Assembly (NCBI GenBank): GCA_910579075.1
Contig: CAJTSV010000063.1
Coordinates: 1-22,524 of the forward strand
Length of the DNA stretch: 22,524 nucleotides
From: an uncultured Eubacterium sp.
GTDB taxonomy: Bacteria > Bacillota > Clostridia > Lachnospirales > Lachnospiraceae
Reading direction: 5' to 3'
The notes under the pieces were generated by a model, which made no database searches, was not told where the DNA came from, and was given only the letters and a program-made list of their open reading frames with translations. A program made the position numbers and the translations under genes. Each line of letters starts with the position of its first letter. Position 1 is the stretch's first letter. Of this stretch, positions 1 to 6,570 are shown one piece after another.

Positions 1-1
1 G

Positions 2-748
2 GGATTCCTCGGCGGCCTGCTCGCGGGCTTCGCGGGCGGTTATGCCATGCTCGGCATCGAGAAGCTGTGCGAGAAGATGCCCGACTCGCTGGCCGGCATC
101 AAGCAGATCCTCATCTATCCTTTGGCGGGTCTGGGGGCCATCGCCGTCATCATGTGCGCGGTCGGCCCGTTCATGGGCATGATCAACACCGGCATGTCCA
201 ACGCGCTCACCTGGCTTTCCGATAACAACTTCGGCATTGTGCTCGGCATGATCCTTGCCGGCATGATGGCCATCGACATGGGCGGCCCCTTCAACAAGGC
301 GGCCTACGTGTTCGGCACCGGCATGCTCGCCCTCGGCACCGACGCCAGCTTCCAGATCATGGCCTCGGTCATGATCGGCGGCATGGTGCCTCCCATTGCC
401 ATCGCGCTGTCCACCACCTTCTTCAAGGACCGCTGGACGGCCGACGAGCGCAAGAACGGCCCGGTGAACTACATCATGGGCCTGTCGTTCATCACCGAGG
501 GTGCCATTCCCTATGCCGCTTCTGACCCGCTGCGGGTCATCCCCTCCTGCGTGGTGGGCTCGGCTGTGGCCGGCGGCCTGTCCTGGTTCTTCGGCTGCAC
601 GCTCATGGCGCCCCACGGCGGCATTTTTGTACTGCCGACCATTGGAAACCCGGTTCTGTATGTACTGGCCATTCTGGCTGGTTCGGCGGCAGGCTGCCTG
701 ATTCTGGCGGTACTGAAAAAACCGCTGAAGGATGGGGAAGCATCCTGA
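2..748 (+). CDS. fruA: PTS fructose-family transporter, EIIC domain (3' part)
   Basis: This is the C-terminal 248 residues of a fructose-type PTS permease. The frame is open from base 2, so the start lies outside the window. The EIIC domain imports the sugar while EIIB phosphorylates it. The sequence shows several hydrophobic segments and family stretches such as MAIDMGGPFNKAAY, the LSFITEGAIPYAASDP loop with the conserved Glu of the substrate site, and MAPHGGIFVLP. It ends in a short charged tail, KKPLKDGEAS, as in FruA-type proteins. The stop is 28 bases before the next start, so cotranscription with the downstream isomerase is likely. Oddly, codon use up to about base 620 is almost all C/G-ending (Phe TTC, Lys AAG, Ile mostly ATC), then switches to the mixed style of the rest of the window. 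Fructose as substrate is inferred from the family and from the FruK-like kinase downstream. Confidence 0.9.
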   Translation, partial: GFLGGLLAGFAGGYAMLGIEKLCEKMPDSLAGIKQILIYPLAGLGAIAVIMCAVGPFMGMINTGMSNALTWLSDNNFGIVLGMILAGMMAIDMGGPFNKAAYVFGTGMLALGTDASFQIMASVMIGGMVPPIAIALSTTFFKDRWTADERKNGPVNYIMGLSFITEGAIPYAASDPLRVIPSCVVGSAVAGGLSWFFGCTLMAPHGGIFVLPTIGNPVLYVLAILAGSAAGCLILAVLKKPLKDGEAS

Positions 749-776
749 CTGGGATATGAAAAGAAAGGAGCGCTGC

Positions 777-1583
777 ATGAAACTGAAATGTGCGCGTAAA
801 GCGCTGGAAATGATAAAGGACGGCATGACGGTCGGGCTGGGCGGCGGCTCGACGGTGGCGCTTTTGATAAATGAGATAGAAACACAGGGCAGGAAAATCC
901 AGGCGGTTACGCCTTCACGGGACACAATGGAGCTGTGCGTCCGCCACCATATCCCGGTGCAGCCGCTGGAATGGACAGATGCTTTGGATTTGGCCTTTGA
1001 CGGATGCGACGAGCTGGATGCACAGCTGAATGCGCTCAAAAGCTGCGGCGGAATCCATACGCGGGAAAAAATTGCTGCATCTATGGCAAAAGAATATATT
1101 CTGCTGGCAGATGAAAGCAAATGGAAGGAGCGGCTGCAGTTTTCTTATCCGATAGCAGTTGAAGTGCTGCGCCCGGCAGCGGCTTTTGTGGAAAGACGTT
1201 TACGGGAAATGGGGGCTGATGTCACCTGGCGCAGTTCAAACGGCAAGGCAGGGCGGCTGGTCAGCGATGACGGAAATTACCTGCTGGATGCACAATTCCA
1301 TCGTGCAGACGGGACTGGCAGAGTGGAAAACACAGATGGGGCTGCCGGGATAGCCGGGAGAAGCCGTGCAAAGGATATCGGGCATGCAGACAGTATCTGC
1401 AGAACGGCCGACATGGATGCCGGAAGGAATCTGGAAAGCATGACGGGCATAAAAGAACTGGCGCTGCAGCTCGATCAGATGCCGGGCGTGGCGGGACATT
1501 CCCTGTTTTGCGGGATTGCGTCAAAGGCCGTGATTGCAGGGGAAAACGGAATCCGGGTCGTGCAGGGAAAACAGGCCGGTTAA
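777..1583 (+). CDS. rpiA: Ribose-5-phosphate isomerase A-like protein
   Basis: A 268-residue RpiA-family protein. RpiA interconverts ribose 5-phosphate and ribulose 5-phosphate in the cytoplasm. Visible family motifs are the phosphate loop GLGGGSTV, the DGCDELD box (D75, D78) and KSCGGIHTREK, in which K88 and E97 align with the catalytic Lys and Glu. A DESK segment and a C-terminal PGV..HSLF segment are also present. The ATG at 777 is chosen because AAGGAG sits 6 bases upstream; a longer frame from 732 would overlap the EIIC gene. It is longer than the usual 220-230 residues because of about 30 extra residues between the DAQF strand and the PGV segment. KSCGG replaces the usual KGGGG. Its place in a PTS/1-PFK operon is unusual, so it may act on a related sugar phosphate rather than serve as the housekeeping isomerase. 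Confidence 0.85.
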   Translation: MKLKCARKALEMIKDGMTVGLGGGSTVALLINEIETQGRKIQAVTPSRDTMELCVRHHIPVQPLEWTDALDLAFDGCDELDAQLNALKSCGGIHTREKIAASMAKEYILLADESKWKERLQFSYPIAVEVLRPAAAFVERRLREMGADVTWRSSNGKAGRLVSDDGNYLLDAQFHRADGTGRVENTDGAAGIAGRSRAKDIGHADSICRTADMDAGRNLESMTGIKELALQLDQMPGVAGHSLFCGIASKAVIAGENGIRVVQGKQAG

Positions 1584-1651
1584 AATTCCGGTAAACAGAA
1601 GCGCAGGGGAAAACCGGACATAGCATCACAGGAAAGGGACAGGTATTGCGG

Positions 1652-2623
1652 ATGGAAAAATTAAACTGGGGAATCATCGGAACGGGCCTGATTGCGCATG
1701 AAATGGCGCAGGCTTTAAAGGCAGTGAACGGGGAAATTTATGCCGTATGCGGCACAAGCCGCACAAAAGCAGAAGCCTTTGCACAGGAGCTGGGCGTGGA
1801 AAAGGCATATGCATCTGCCGGTGAGCTGCTGGCAGATAAACAGATAGATATCGTGTATATAGCAACGCCGCATAACTCGCATTACGAGTGGATGATGCAG
1901 TCGCTGCAGGCAGGAAAGCATGTCTTCTGCGAGAAGTCAATTACCGTAAACAGCCGGCAGCTGGAGGAATGCGTTTTGCTGGCACAGGAAAAAGGACTGG
2001 TTATCTGTGACGGGACGACGCTTTTGCATATGCCGCTGTATAAGAAGCTGAAACAGATGATTGCAGGCGGCGTAATCGGAGAGGTCAAAATGATTCAGGT
2101 GAATTTTGGCAGCTGCAAGGAATACGATGTAACGAACCGGTTCTTTTCCAAAGAGCTGGCGGGCGGGGCACTGCTGGATATCGGTGTTTACGCGGTGTCC
2201 TTTGCCAGGTTTTTTATGAAAAGCAGGCCGGATGCTGTCCTTACGACAGCGAATTATTTTGAAACAGGCGTGGATGAGACCAGCGGCATTTTATTAAAAA
2301 ACCCGGATGGGGAAATGGCGGTTATGGCGCTTACCATGCGTGCAAAGCAGCCAAAGCGCGGCGTGATTGCCGGAGAAAAAGGGTTTATCGAAATCAATGA
2401 CTATCCGAGGGCGCAGAAAGCATCGGTTACCTTTACGCAGGACGGGCATACCGAAATCATTGAGGCAGGGGAGTCTGCGCTGGCACTGCAGTACGAAGTG
2501 CAGGATATGCAGGAATATGTGCGCAGCAAAAACGGCGCAGAAAACCTGCAGCTGGTGCGGGATGTCATGCAGATACTGACTGCCGTGCGCAGCCAGTGGG
2601 GAATGGCATATCCGTTTGAATAA
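1652..2623 (+). CDS. Gfo/Idh/MocA-family NAD(P)-dependent oxidoreductase
   Basis: A 323-residue cytoplasmic oxidoreductase of the Gfo/Idh/MocA family, which oxidises or reduces sugars, inositols or their derivatives with NAD(P). The N-terminal Rossmann fold carries GIIGTGLIA at about residues 7-15, followed by YIATPHNSHY and CEKSITVN. CEKS replaces the usual EKP, though the catalytic-type Lys is kept. The C-terminal half has GGALLDIGVYAVSF, as in dihydrodiol dehydrogenase-like members. ATG 1652 is taken as the start, with AGG 8 bases upstream. A TTG at 1646 is the alternative and is better spaced from GGAAAGGG at 1631. It follows the isomerase by 68 bases and precedes the kinase by 31, so it likely belongs to the same operon. 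The substrate cannot be told from sequence. Confidence 0.88.
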   Translation: MEKLNWGIIGTGLIAHEMAQALKAVNGEIYAVCGTSRTKAEAFAQELGVEKAYASAGELLADKQIDIVYIATPHNSHYEWMMQSLQAGKHVFCEKSITVNSRQLEECVLLAQEKGLVICDGTTLLHMPLYKKLKQMIAGGVIGEVKMIQVNFGSCKEYDVTNRFFSKELAGGALLDIGVYAVSFARFFMKSRPDAVLTTANYFETGVDETSGILLKNPDGEMAVMALTMRAKQPKRGVIAGEKGFIEINDYPRAQKASVTFTQDGHTEIIEAGESALALQYEVQDMQEYVRSKNGAENLQLVRDVMQILTAVRSQWGMAYPFE

Positions 2624-2654
2624 AATCATGCAGGATGACTGGGAGGAATTGCAG

Positions 2655-3587
2655 ATGATTTATACCGTGACATTTAATCCTTCCCTGGACTATGTGGTAC
2701 AGGTGGGGGATTTTAAGCAGAATGCAGTAAACCGTGTTTCTTCGGAACACGTATATGCGGGCGGCAAAGGAAATAATGTGGCAGTCCTGCTTTCCAGGCT
2801 GGGACTGAAAAGCCGTGCGCTTGGATTCCGGGCAGGATTTACCGGAACGGCCATGGAGCAGATGCTTGGGCAGTACGGCTGTGATACGGACTTTATCCCG
2901 CTGGATGAGGGCATGACCCGTATCAATGTAAAAGTAAAATCCCGGGAAGAATTTGAAATTAACGGACAGGGCCCGGCGATTCCAGAGGAAAAAATCGGGA
3001 TGCTCTATGAAAAGCTGGAAGCGATGGAAAGCGGGGATGTGCTCGTCTTGTCTGGCAGTATTCCAAATACGCTGCCGGGCGATATGTATGAGCTTATTAT
3101 GAAACGGCTGGATGCAAAAGGCGTGCGCATCTGCGTGGATGCAGAAAAAGAACTGCTGCTGCGAGTGCTGAAATACCGCCCGTTTCTCGTAAAGCCGAAT
3201 AACCATGAGCTTGGGGAGATGTTTGGCACGGTGCTTCATACAGATGGGCAGATACTGGAATATGCAAAAAAACTGCAGGAAATGGGAGCCGCCAATGTGC
3301 TGGTGTCTATGGCAGGAGACGGGGCCATTCTTGCAGCAGAAAACGGGGAAACCTGGAAAATGCTTCCGCCGCAGGGAACGGTTGTAAATTCCGTAGGAGC
3401 GGGCGATTCGATGGTGGCTGGTTTTCTGGCCGGATTTTTGCAAAGCGGCAGCTATGAATATGCGTTAAAGCTTGGGACGGCAGCCGGAAGTGCGACGGCA
3501 TTTACGTCATGGCTGGCGCAGCGGGAAGAAATTGATGCGCTGCTTGGGCAGATAAATGCACAGCAGACACCGTGTCAGTTTATGTAA
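2655..3587 (+). CDS. fruK: 1-phosphofructokinase (PfkB family)
   Basis: A 310-residue PfkB-family sugar kinase. FruK phosphorylates fructose 1-phosphate, made by the fructose PTS, to fructose 1,6-bisphosphate. It begins TVTFNPSLDYVV, has the glycine-rich YAGGKGNNVAVLLSRLG signature at about 33-50, and INVKVKSREEFEINGQGP, which is typical of 1-PFK rather than of ribokinase. The C-terminal NSVGAGDSMVAG motif holds the catalytic base D251. The ATG at 2655 has GGGAGG 8 bases upstream; an earlier in-frame ATG at 2616 would overlap the preceding gene and lacks a site. Together with the EIIC gene 1.9 kb upstream this supports fructose (or a close ketose) uptake, although two unusual genes lie between them. 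Tagatose-6-phosphate kinase is the main alternative. No T-rich terminator follows, only the hairpin cluster. Confidence 0.9.
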   Translation: MIYTVTFNPSLDYVVQVGDFKQNAVNRVSSEHVYAGGKGNNVAVLLSRLGLKSRALGFRAGFTGTAMEQMLGQYGCDTDFIPLDEGMTRINVKVKSREEFEINGQGPAIPEEKIGMLYEKLEAMESGDVLVLSGSIPNTLPGDMYELIMKRLDAKGVRICVDAEKELLLRVLKYRPFLVKPNNHELGEMFGTVLHTDGQILEYAKKLQEMGAANVLVSMAGDGAILAAENGETWKMLPPQGTVVNSVGAGDSMVAGFLAGFLQSGSYEYALKLGTAAGSATAFTSWLAQREEIDALLGQINAQQTPCQFM

Positions 3588-3607
3588 AAAAATAGAAAAA
3601 ACCAAAT

Positions 3608-3790
3608 CAGGCTGCCCGCGGGTTTCGGGCAGAAAAGCCTGTGGGTTACTGTTCATACAGGACTTTGCACGTGCTGCAAAGTCCGTAAGAATACATAAAT
3701 GCTGCCAAGAGTGAATCCAGCCCTTCGCGAAGCGAATTTCCATGGGCTGGATTCCGTAACAGTTTAGCCAAAGGCTGAACTGTTACGGAA
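3608..3790. repeat. Cluster of four strong intergenic hairpins
   Basis: This non-coding stretch between the fruK-like gene and the next promoter is almost wholly inverted repeats. Hairpin 1 has an outer stem CAGGCT (3608-3613)/AGCCTG (3636-3641) and inner stem GCCCG/CGGGC. Hairpin 2 is GGACTTTGCA (3660-3669)/TGCAAAGTCC (3675-3684), perfect, with a 5-base loop. Hairpin 3 is AATCCAGCCC (3714-3723)/GGGCTGGATT (3744-3753), enclosing a smaller TTCGC/GCGAA stem. Hairpin 4 is TTCCGTAACAGTTTAGCC (3752-3769)/GGCTGAACTGTTACGGAA (3773-3790): 18 pairs with one G-T and an AAA loop. None is followed by a T-run, so a plain terminator does not explain them. A dispersed REP/MITE-like repeat or a structured RNA fits better. 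Copy number is unknown from this window. Confidence 0.75.
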
Positions 3791-3815
3791 CCCCGTCAAA
3801 TTTGCATGAAAAATA

Positions 3816-3844
3816 TTGATTTTGCCCGAATAGTCCTTTATAAT
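3816..3844 (+). promoter_or_regulatory. Sigma-A promoter for the coiled-coil gene
   Basis: TTGATT (3816-3821), a 17-base spacer and a perfect TATAAT (3839-3844). Transcription would begin near 3851, giving a leader of about 50 bases. This supports the ATG at 3900 and rules out the longer in-frame start at 3843, which lies inside the -10 box. The promoter begins 25 bases after the hairpin cluster. Confidence 0.8.
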
Positions 3845-3899
3845 GAACACAGTTTCATGTGACAGTGGGAATTGTACGGACGAAAGCGAGGTAGATAAC

Positions 3900-5186
3900 A
3901 TGGGTTTGTGGAAAAACCTGAAGTATGTATTATCTGATGAATGCAACGGGCTGCTGAGGCTGCTGGTAGATAATTATAATAAGAAGACCGATAAAAGTGA
4001 AAAGACCATACGCGAAATAGCGCTGAAGGTGCAGCAGACACTGGAAACGCAGGAGGTTTTGGACAACAACCTGAGTGATTCTTATCAGGAGCTGAAAGAA
4101 AACAAAGAGGTCATTACAAAAGTGTCCGGGCAGTGTGACAGTGTGTTTGAAAAATGCGATGCGATTGTCGGACAGATAAGCCGGATGGAAACCGATGCAG
4201 CGGCCAGAAGCCACGAAATTGAAAAGATTTTTGAACAGGCACTCGAAAAACAGAATGAGGAGTTTACGCAGCGTAACCAGAAGCTGGCTTCCAGAATCCG
4301 GGAAGTGTATAACCTGATAGAAGCGCAGAACGCCAAAGACCCGGATGAGCCGGATGTCAACGAGCTGCTGGGCCGGATTGACTTGCTGGAAAAAAAGAAC
4401 GCAGAATACGAAAAGCAGGTACAGGCGCTTCAGGAAGAACTGGAACGCACAAACAGCGCGCTGGCGCAGGCTGACCAGAATTACCAGAATGAAAAAAGAA
4501 AGACGTTTGGTTTGTCCAAAAAGCTTGTGCAGGCAAATGACAAAATCGGCGACCTGCTCGGAAGGTTTAAAGACCGCGCGCTGGAAGATATGATTAAAAA
4601 GGATGAAACCGGTACAGACAGCCCGTTTATGATTTCTGCCAACAAGGAGAAATTTACGGTTACGGCAGGAAATGTACAGGTGATGATTATGAAATTTACG
4701 AATACATCTGTGCTGGACCGCTTTTTTGAAAAGGTGCCGGACCATGACCCGTATAAAAAAATGTATGACCATTATCAGCGGAATATCCGCATTACGGCAA
4801 GGCAGTTTGCGGCAGGTGCTGAACTGGAAGACGCGCTGCGGGCATTTCTCGGGGTGATGCAGAAGGATTTGATAGATAAAATGCTGGAAGCAGTTTCCCG
4901 CAGGCTGCGGGCAGGGAGTGCCGGGTTTGAGGAAAAGCTGCTGGAAGCAGTAAACCGGTATCTGGAAAGTGCCGGATTCTACAGCCGGGATGACATTCAG
5001 GCAGGAAATATCTTCAAGGAAGAAAATTACAGGGATATGGAATGTGTCCGGGCAGAGAAGGCAGACGGAGCACAGCCGGGGGAAATCGTGGAAGTAGAGC
5101 TTTATCCATATTACATTAATTATATTGACAAAAGCGGTAAACGCAAACGGATGCATACGCAGGGAGTCATGGCAGTGGCAGGCTGA
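3900..5186 (+). CDS. Coiled-coil protein, possible GrpE-like C-terminus
   Basis: A 428-residue protein I do not recognise by name. It has no signal peptide or membrane segment, so it is probably cytoplasmic. Residues ~40-225 are rich in Glu, Lys and Gln with heptad-like spacing (for example ELLGRIDLLEKKNAEYEKQ), so a long coiled coil is expected. A mixed region follows (FMISANKEKFTVTAGN), then a helical stretch with ALRAFLGVMQKDLIDKMLE. The last 40 residues contain PGEIVEVELYPYY and end TQGVMAVAG. The layout of coiled coil, helices and a PG-x-VVEV..GY-type beta tail recalls GrpE, the DnaK nucleotide-exchange factor, but the middle is longer and no Hsp70 gene is near; this is inference only. 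The start is set by the promoter and a GCGAGG site 8 bases upstream. The AraC gene follows after 48 bases and may be cotranscribed. Confidence 0.75.
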   Translation: MGLWKNLKYVLSDECNGLLRLLVDNYNKKTDKSEKTIREIALKVQQTLETQEVLDNNLSDSYQELKENKEVITKVSGQCDSVFEKCDAIVGQISRMETDAAARSHEIEKIFEQALEKQNEEFTQRNQKLASRIREVYNLIEAQNAKDPDEPDVNELLGRIDLLEKKNAEYEKQVQALQEELERTNSALAQADQNYQNEKRKTFGLSKKLVQANDKIGDLLGRFKDRALEDMIKKDETGTDSPFMISANKEKFTVTAGNVQVMIMKFTNTSVLDRFFEKVPDHDPYKKMYDHYQRNIRITARQFAAGAELEDALRAFLGVMQKDLIDKMLEAVSRRLRAGSAGFEEKLLEAVNRYLESAGFYSRDDIQAGNIFKEENYRDMECVRAEKADGAQPGEIVEVELYPYYINYIDKSGKRKRMHTQGVMAVAG

Positions 5187-5234
5187 CCGGCACAGGCAGC
5201 GTGAAAGGGTCTTTGGAAAGCGGGGGAACCGGTG

Positions 5235-6104
5235 ATGGATTTCAGGCATGAACTTGTGCTGCCGGATGAGGACCTGCCGTTTAAGCTGTTTGTATTTGAA
5301 GGAAAAGACGGCAGCTATCAGGTGTCCAGGCACTGGCACCGTTCGGTGGAGATTTTCCTTGTGCTGGAAGGCAGCCTTGATTTCTATATTAATACGCAGC
5401 GTTACCGGATGGAGCCGGGGCGGCTTTTGCTGGTCAATTCCAATGAGGTTCACAGCATTGACAGTCCCGATGCGAATAATACGCTTGTCCTGCAGATTCC
5501 AAGAGGGCTGTTTGAGAAATACCTGCCTGATGCAGACAGCCTGGCATTCCGCCAGTTCTTATGGGAGCCCGGGAAGGGCTGCGCGCAGGGCAGCCGGGAG
5601 TTAAGGGCAGCCAGCCTGATTGTGCAGATGCATAAGGCATATGTACAGAAACAGCCCGGGTACCTGTTTGCGGTGCTGGGCAGCTTTTATGAGCTGATGT
5701 ATCTGCTTGTTACGGAATTCAGAATACAGGAAGCAGATGAAGAACGCATAAAACAGCACCGGTATCTGGACAGGCTTTCACATATTACAAATTATATTCA
5801 GGTGAACTACCGGGAAGACCTGACACTGGAAGGAATTGCGCGGATATTCGGATATTCCCCGGCATATTTGTCCAGAATGTTTCAAAAATATGCCGGCATT
5901 CATTATAAGGCATATGTGCTGGAGCTTCGCACGCAGGCCGGGTACCGGCTGCTGATGAATACGGAAATGGCTGTAGGTGAGATTGCGCTGGAATGCGGAT
6001 TTCCTGACGGGCGCAGCTTCTCGAAGGCCTTTCGCAGGCGCTATGGAATGGCTCCGGCCGCGTATCGGAAAAAACGGAAGGCTCCGCCCGGGCCGACTGG
6101 CTGA
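5235..6104 (+). CDS. AraC-family transcriptional regulator with cupin sensor domain
   Basis: A 289-residue AraC/XylS regulator. Residues ~10-90 form a cupin-like sensor: HWHRSVEIFLVLEGSLDF, then GRLLLVNSNEVHSI, the pattern of sugar-sensing AraC proteins. The last ~100 residues hold two helix-turn-helix motifs: LTLEGIARIFGYSPAYLSRMFQKYAG and AVGEIALECGFPDGRSFSKAFRRRYGMAPAAYRK, the classic AraC signature. ATG 5235 is chosen, with GGGGGAA 7 bases upstream; a GTG directly before it at 5232 is an equal candidate. It lies between the coiled-coil gene and the isomerase/xylulokinase pair, all on the same strand. Control of the pair downstream is plausible from position and from the sugar-type sensor, but no operator was identified. 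Confidence 0.93.
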   Translation: MDFRHELVLPDEDLPFKLFVFEGKDGSYQVSRHWHRSVEIFLVLEGSLDFYINTQRYRMEPGRLLLVNSNEVHSIDSPDANNTLVLQIPRGLFEKYLPDADSLAFRQFLWEPGKGCAQGSRELRAASLIVQMHKAYVQKQPGYLFAVLGSFYELMYLLVTEFRIQEADEERIKQHRYLDRLSHITNYIQVNYREDLTLEGIARIFGYSPAYLSRMFQKYAGIHYKAYVLELRTQAGYRLLMNTEMAVGEIALECGFPDGRSFSKAFRRRYGMAPAAYRKKRKAPPGPTG

Positions 6105-6130
6105 AAAAGCGGATGCGGGTGAAAGAAAAG

Positions 6131-6235
6131 AAGGGGCTGTCGCATTAAGCAAAACATATACAGGATATAGTATAAAAGAATGATTCAAATAAACTATATC
6201 CTGTATTATTTTTCTTAATGCGGCAGCACTTTTTT
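6131..6235. terminator. Long imperfect palindrome, terminator or MITE-like
   Basis: The arms GCTGTCGCATTAAG (6136-6149) and CTTAATGCGGCAGC (6214-6227) pair with one G-T. An inner pair ATACAGGATATAG (6158-6170)/CTATATCCTGTAT (6194-6206) continues the stem, leaving a loop of about 23 bases. Weak outer pairing extends the arms on both sides. A run of six T follows at 6230-6235. It could terminate the AraC transcript, since the stop is 27 bases before the structure. The length (~92 bases between arm ends) and terminal-repeat look would also fit a small MITE. Sequence alone does not decide. Confidence 0.6.
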
Positions 6236-6266
6236 ATATTATAGATTAGGAAGGGAATGACAGTGT

Positions 6267-6478
6267 ATGGGAATTTATGTAAATCCAGGAAATGACAGTT
6301 TTCGAAAAGCAGTCCGTTCAGAGATTTATGTGGACAAAACCGAACTGATTGCCTGTACAAACAGGCAGTGCTTGTGGGCGTGAATTATGATAAAATCAAT
6401 CCAAATAAGCCATACACCTGTTCGATAGAGCCGGTTCTTTTGGGAAAGGACTGCGGCAATGACAAAAAATTGCTATAA
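6267..6478 (+). pseudogene. Collapsed AAA-ATPase-like/PD-(D/E)XK protein (DUF1703-type) relic
   Basis: ATG 6267 opens a 38-residue frame reading MGIYVNPGNDSFRKAVRSE and IYVDKTELIACTN, the typical N-terminus of the AAA-ATPase-like family common in Lachnospiraceae; it stops at 6381. In another frame from 6365 the sequence reads AVLVGVNYDKINPNKPYTCSIE, the usual C-terminal end of the same family (LLVGINYD..K.H.C.IE), stopping at 6478. About 450 or more central residues, including the Walker A and most of the nuclease part, are missing and the two ends are out of frame. This is a gene reduced to its two ends by an internal deletion. AGGAAGGG remains 11 bases before the ATG. The family assignment is from memory of its end motifs. 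Confidence 0.75.
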
Positions 6479-6479
6479 T
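6471..6479 (+). promoter_or_regulatory. Candidate extended -10 promoter for the isomerase gene
   Basis: TGCTATAAT (6471-6479) is a perfect -10 hexamer with the TGn extension, about 90 bases before the isomerase start. No good -35 box lies 17 bases upstream, which is tolerated by extended -10 promoters. A second TATAAT at 6520-6525 also lacks a -35 partner. The box overlaps the stop of the decayed pseudogene. No clear catabolite-repression (cre) site was seen nearby. Confidence 0.45.
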
Positions 6480-6570
6480 CCTGACAAGTTTTCGGTGGCG
6501 CAGGCCGTGCCGGATTCCTTATAATCAGGATATCGACGACAAACCTTACGCAAAGCAAAGGAGGAGTTTT

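Noticed and set aside
2565..3443. A 292-codon open frame on the - strand.
   Set aside because: It is the shadow of the 1-phosphofructokinase gene, with no family features.
3651..3660. GTTCATACAG shared with 10080-10089.
   Set aside because: A ten-base match in two unrelated intergenic regions, with no further similarity around it; likely chance.
3930..5453. A 507-codon open frame on the - strand.
   Set aside because: It is antisense to the coiled-coil gene, lacks a ribosome site and has a Cys/His/Phe-rich composition typical of a shadow frame. The + strand gene has a promoter and ribosome site.
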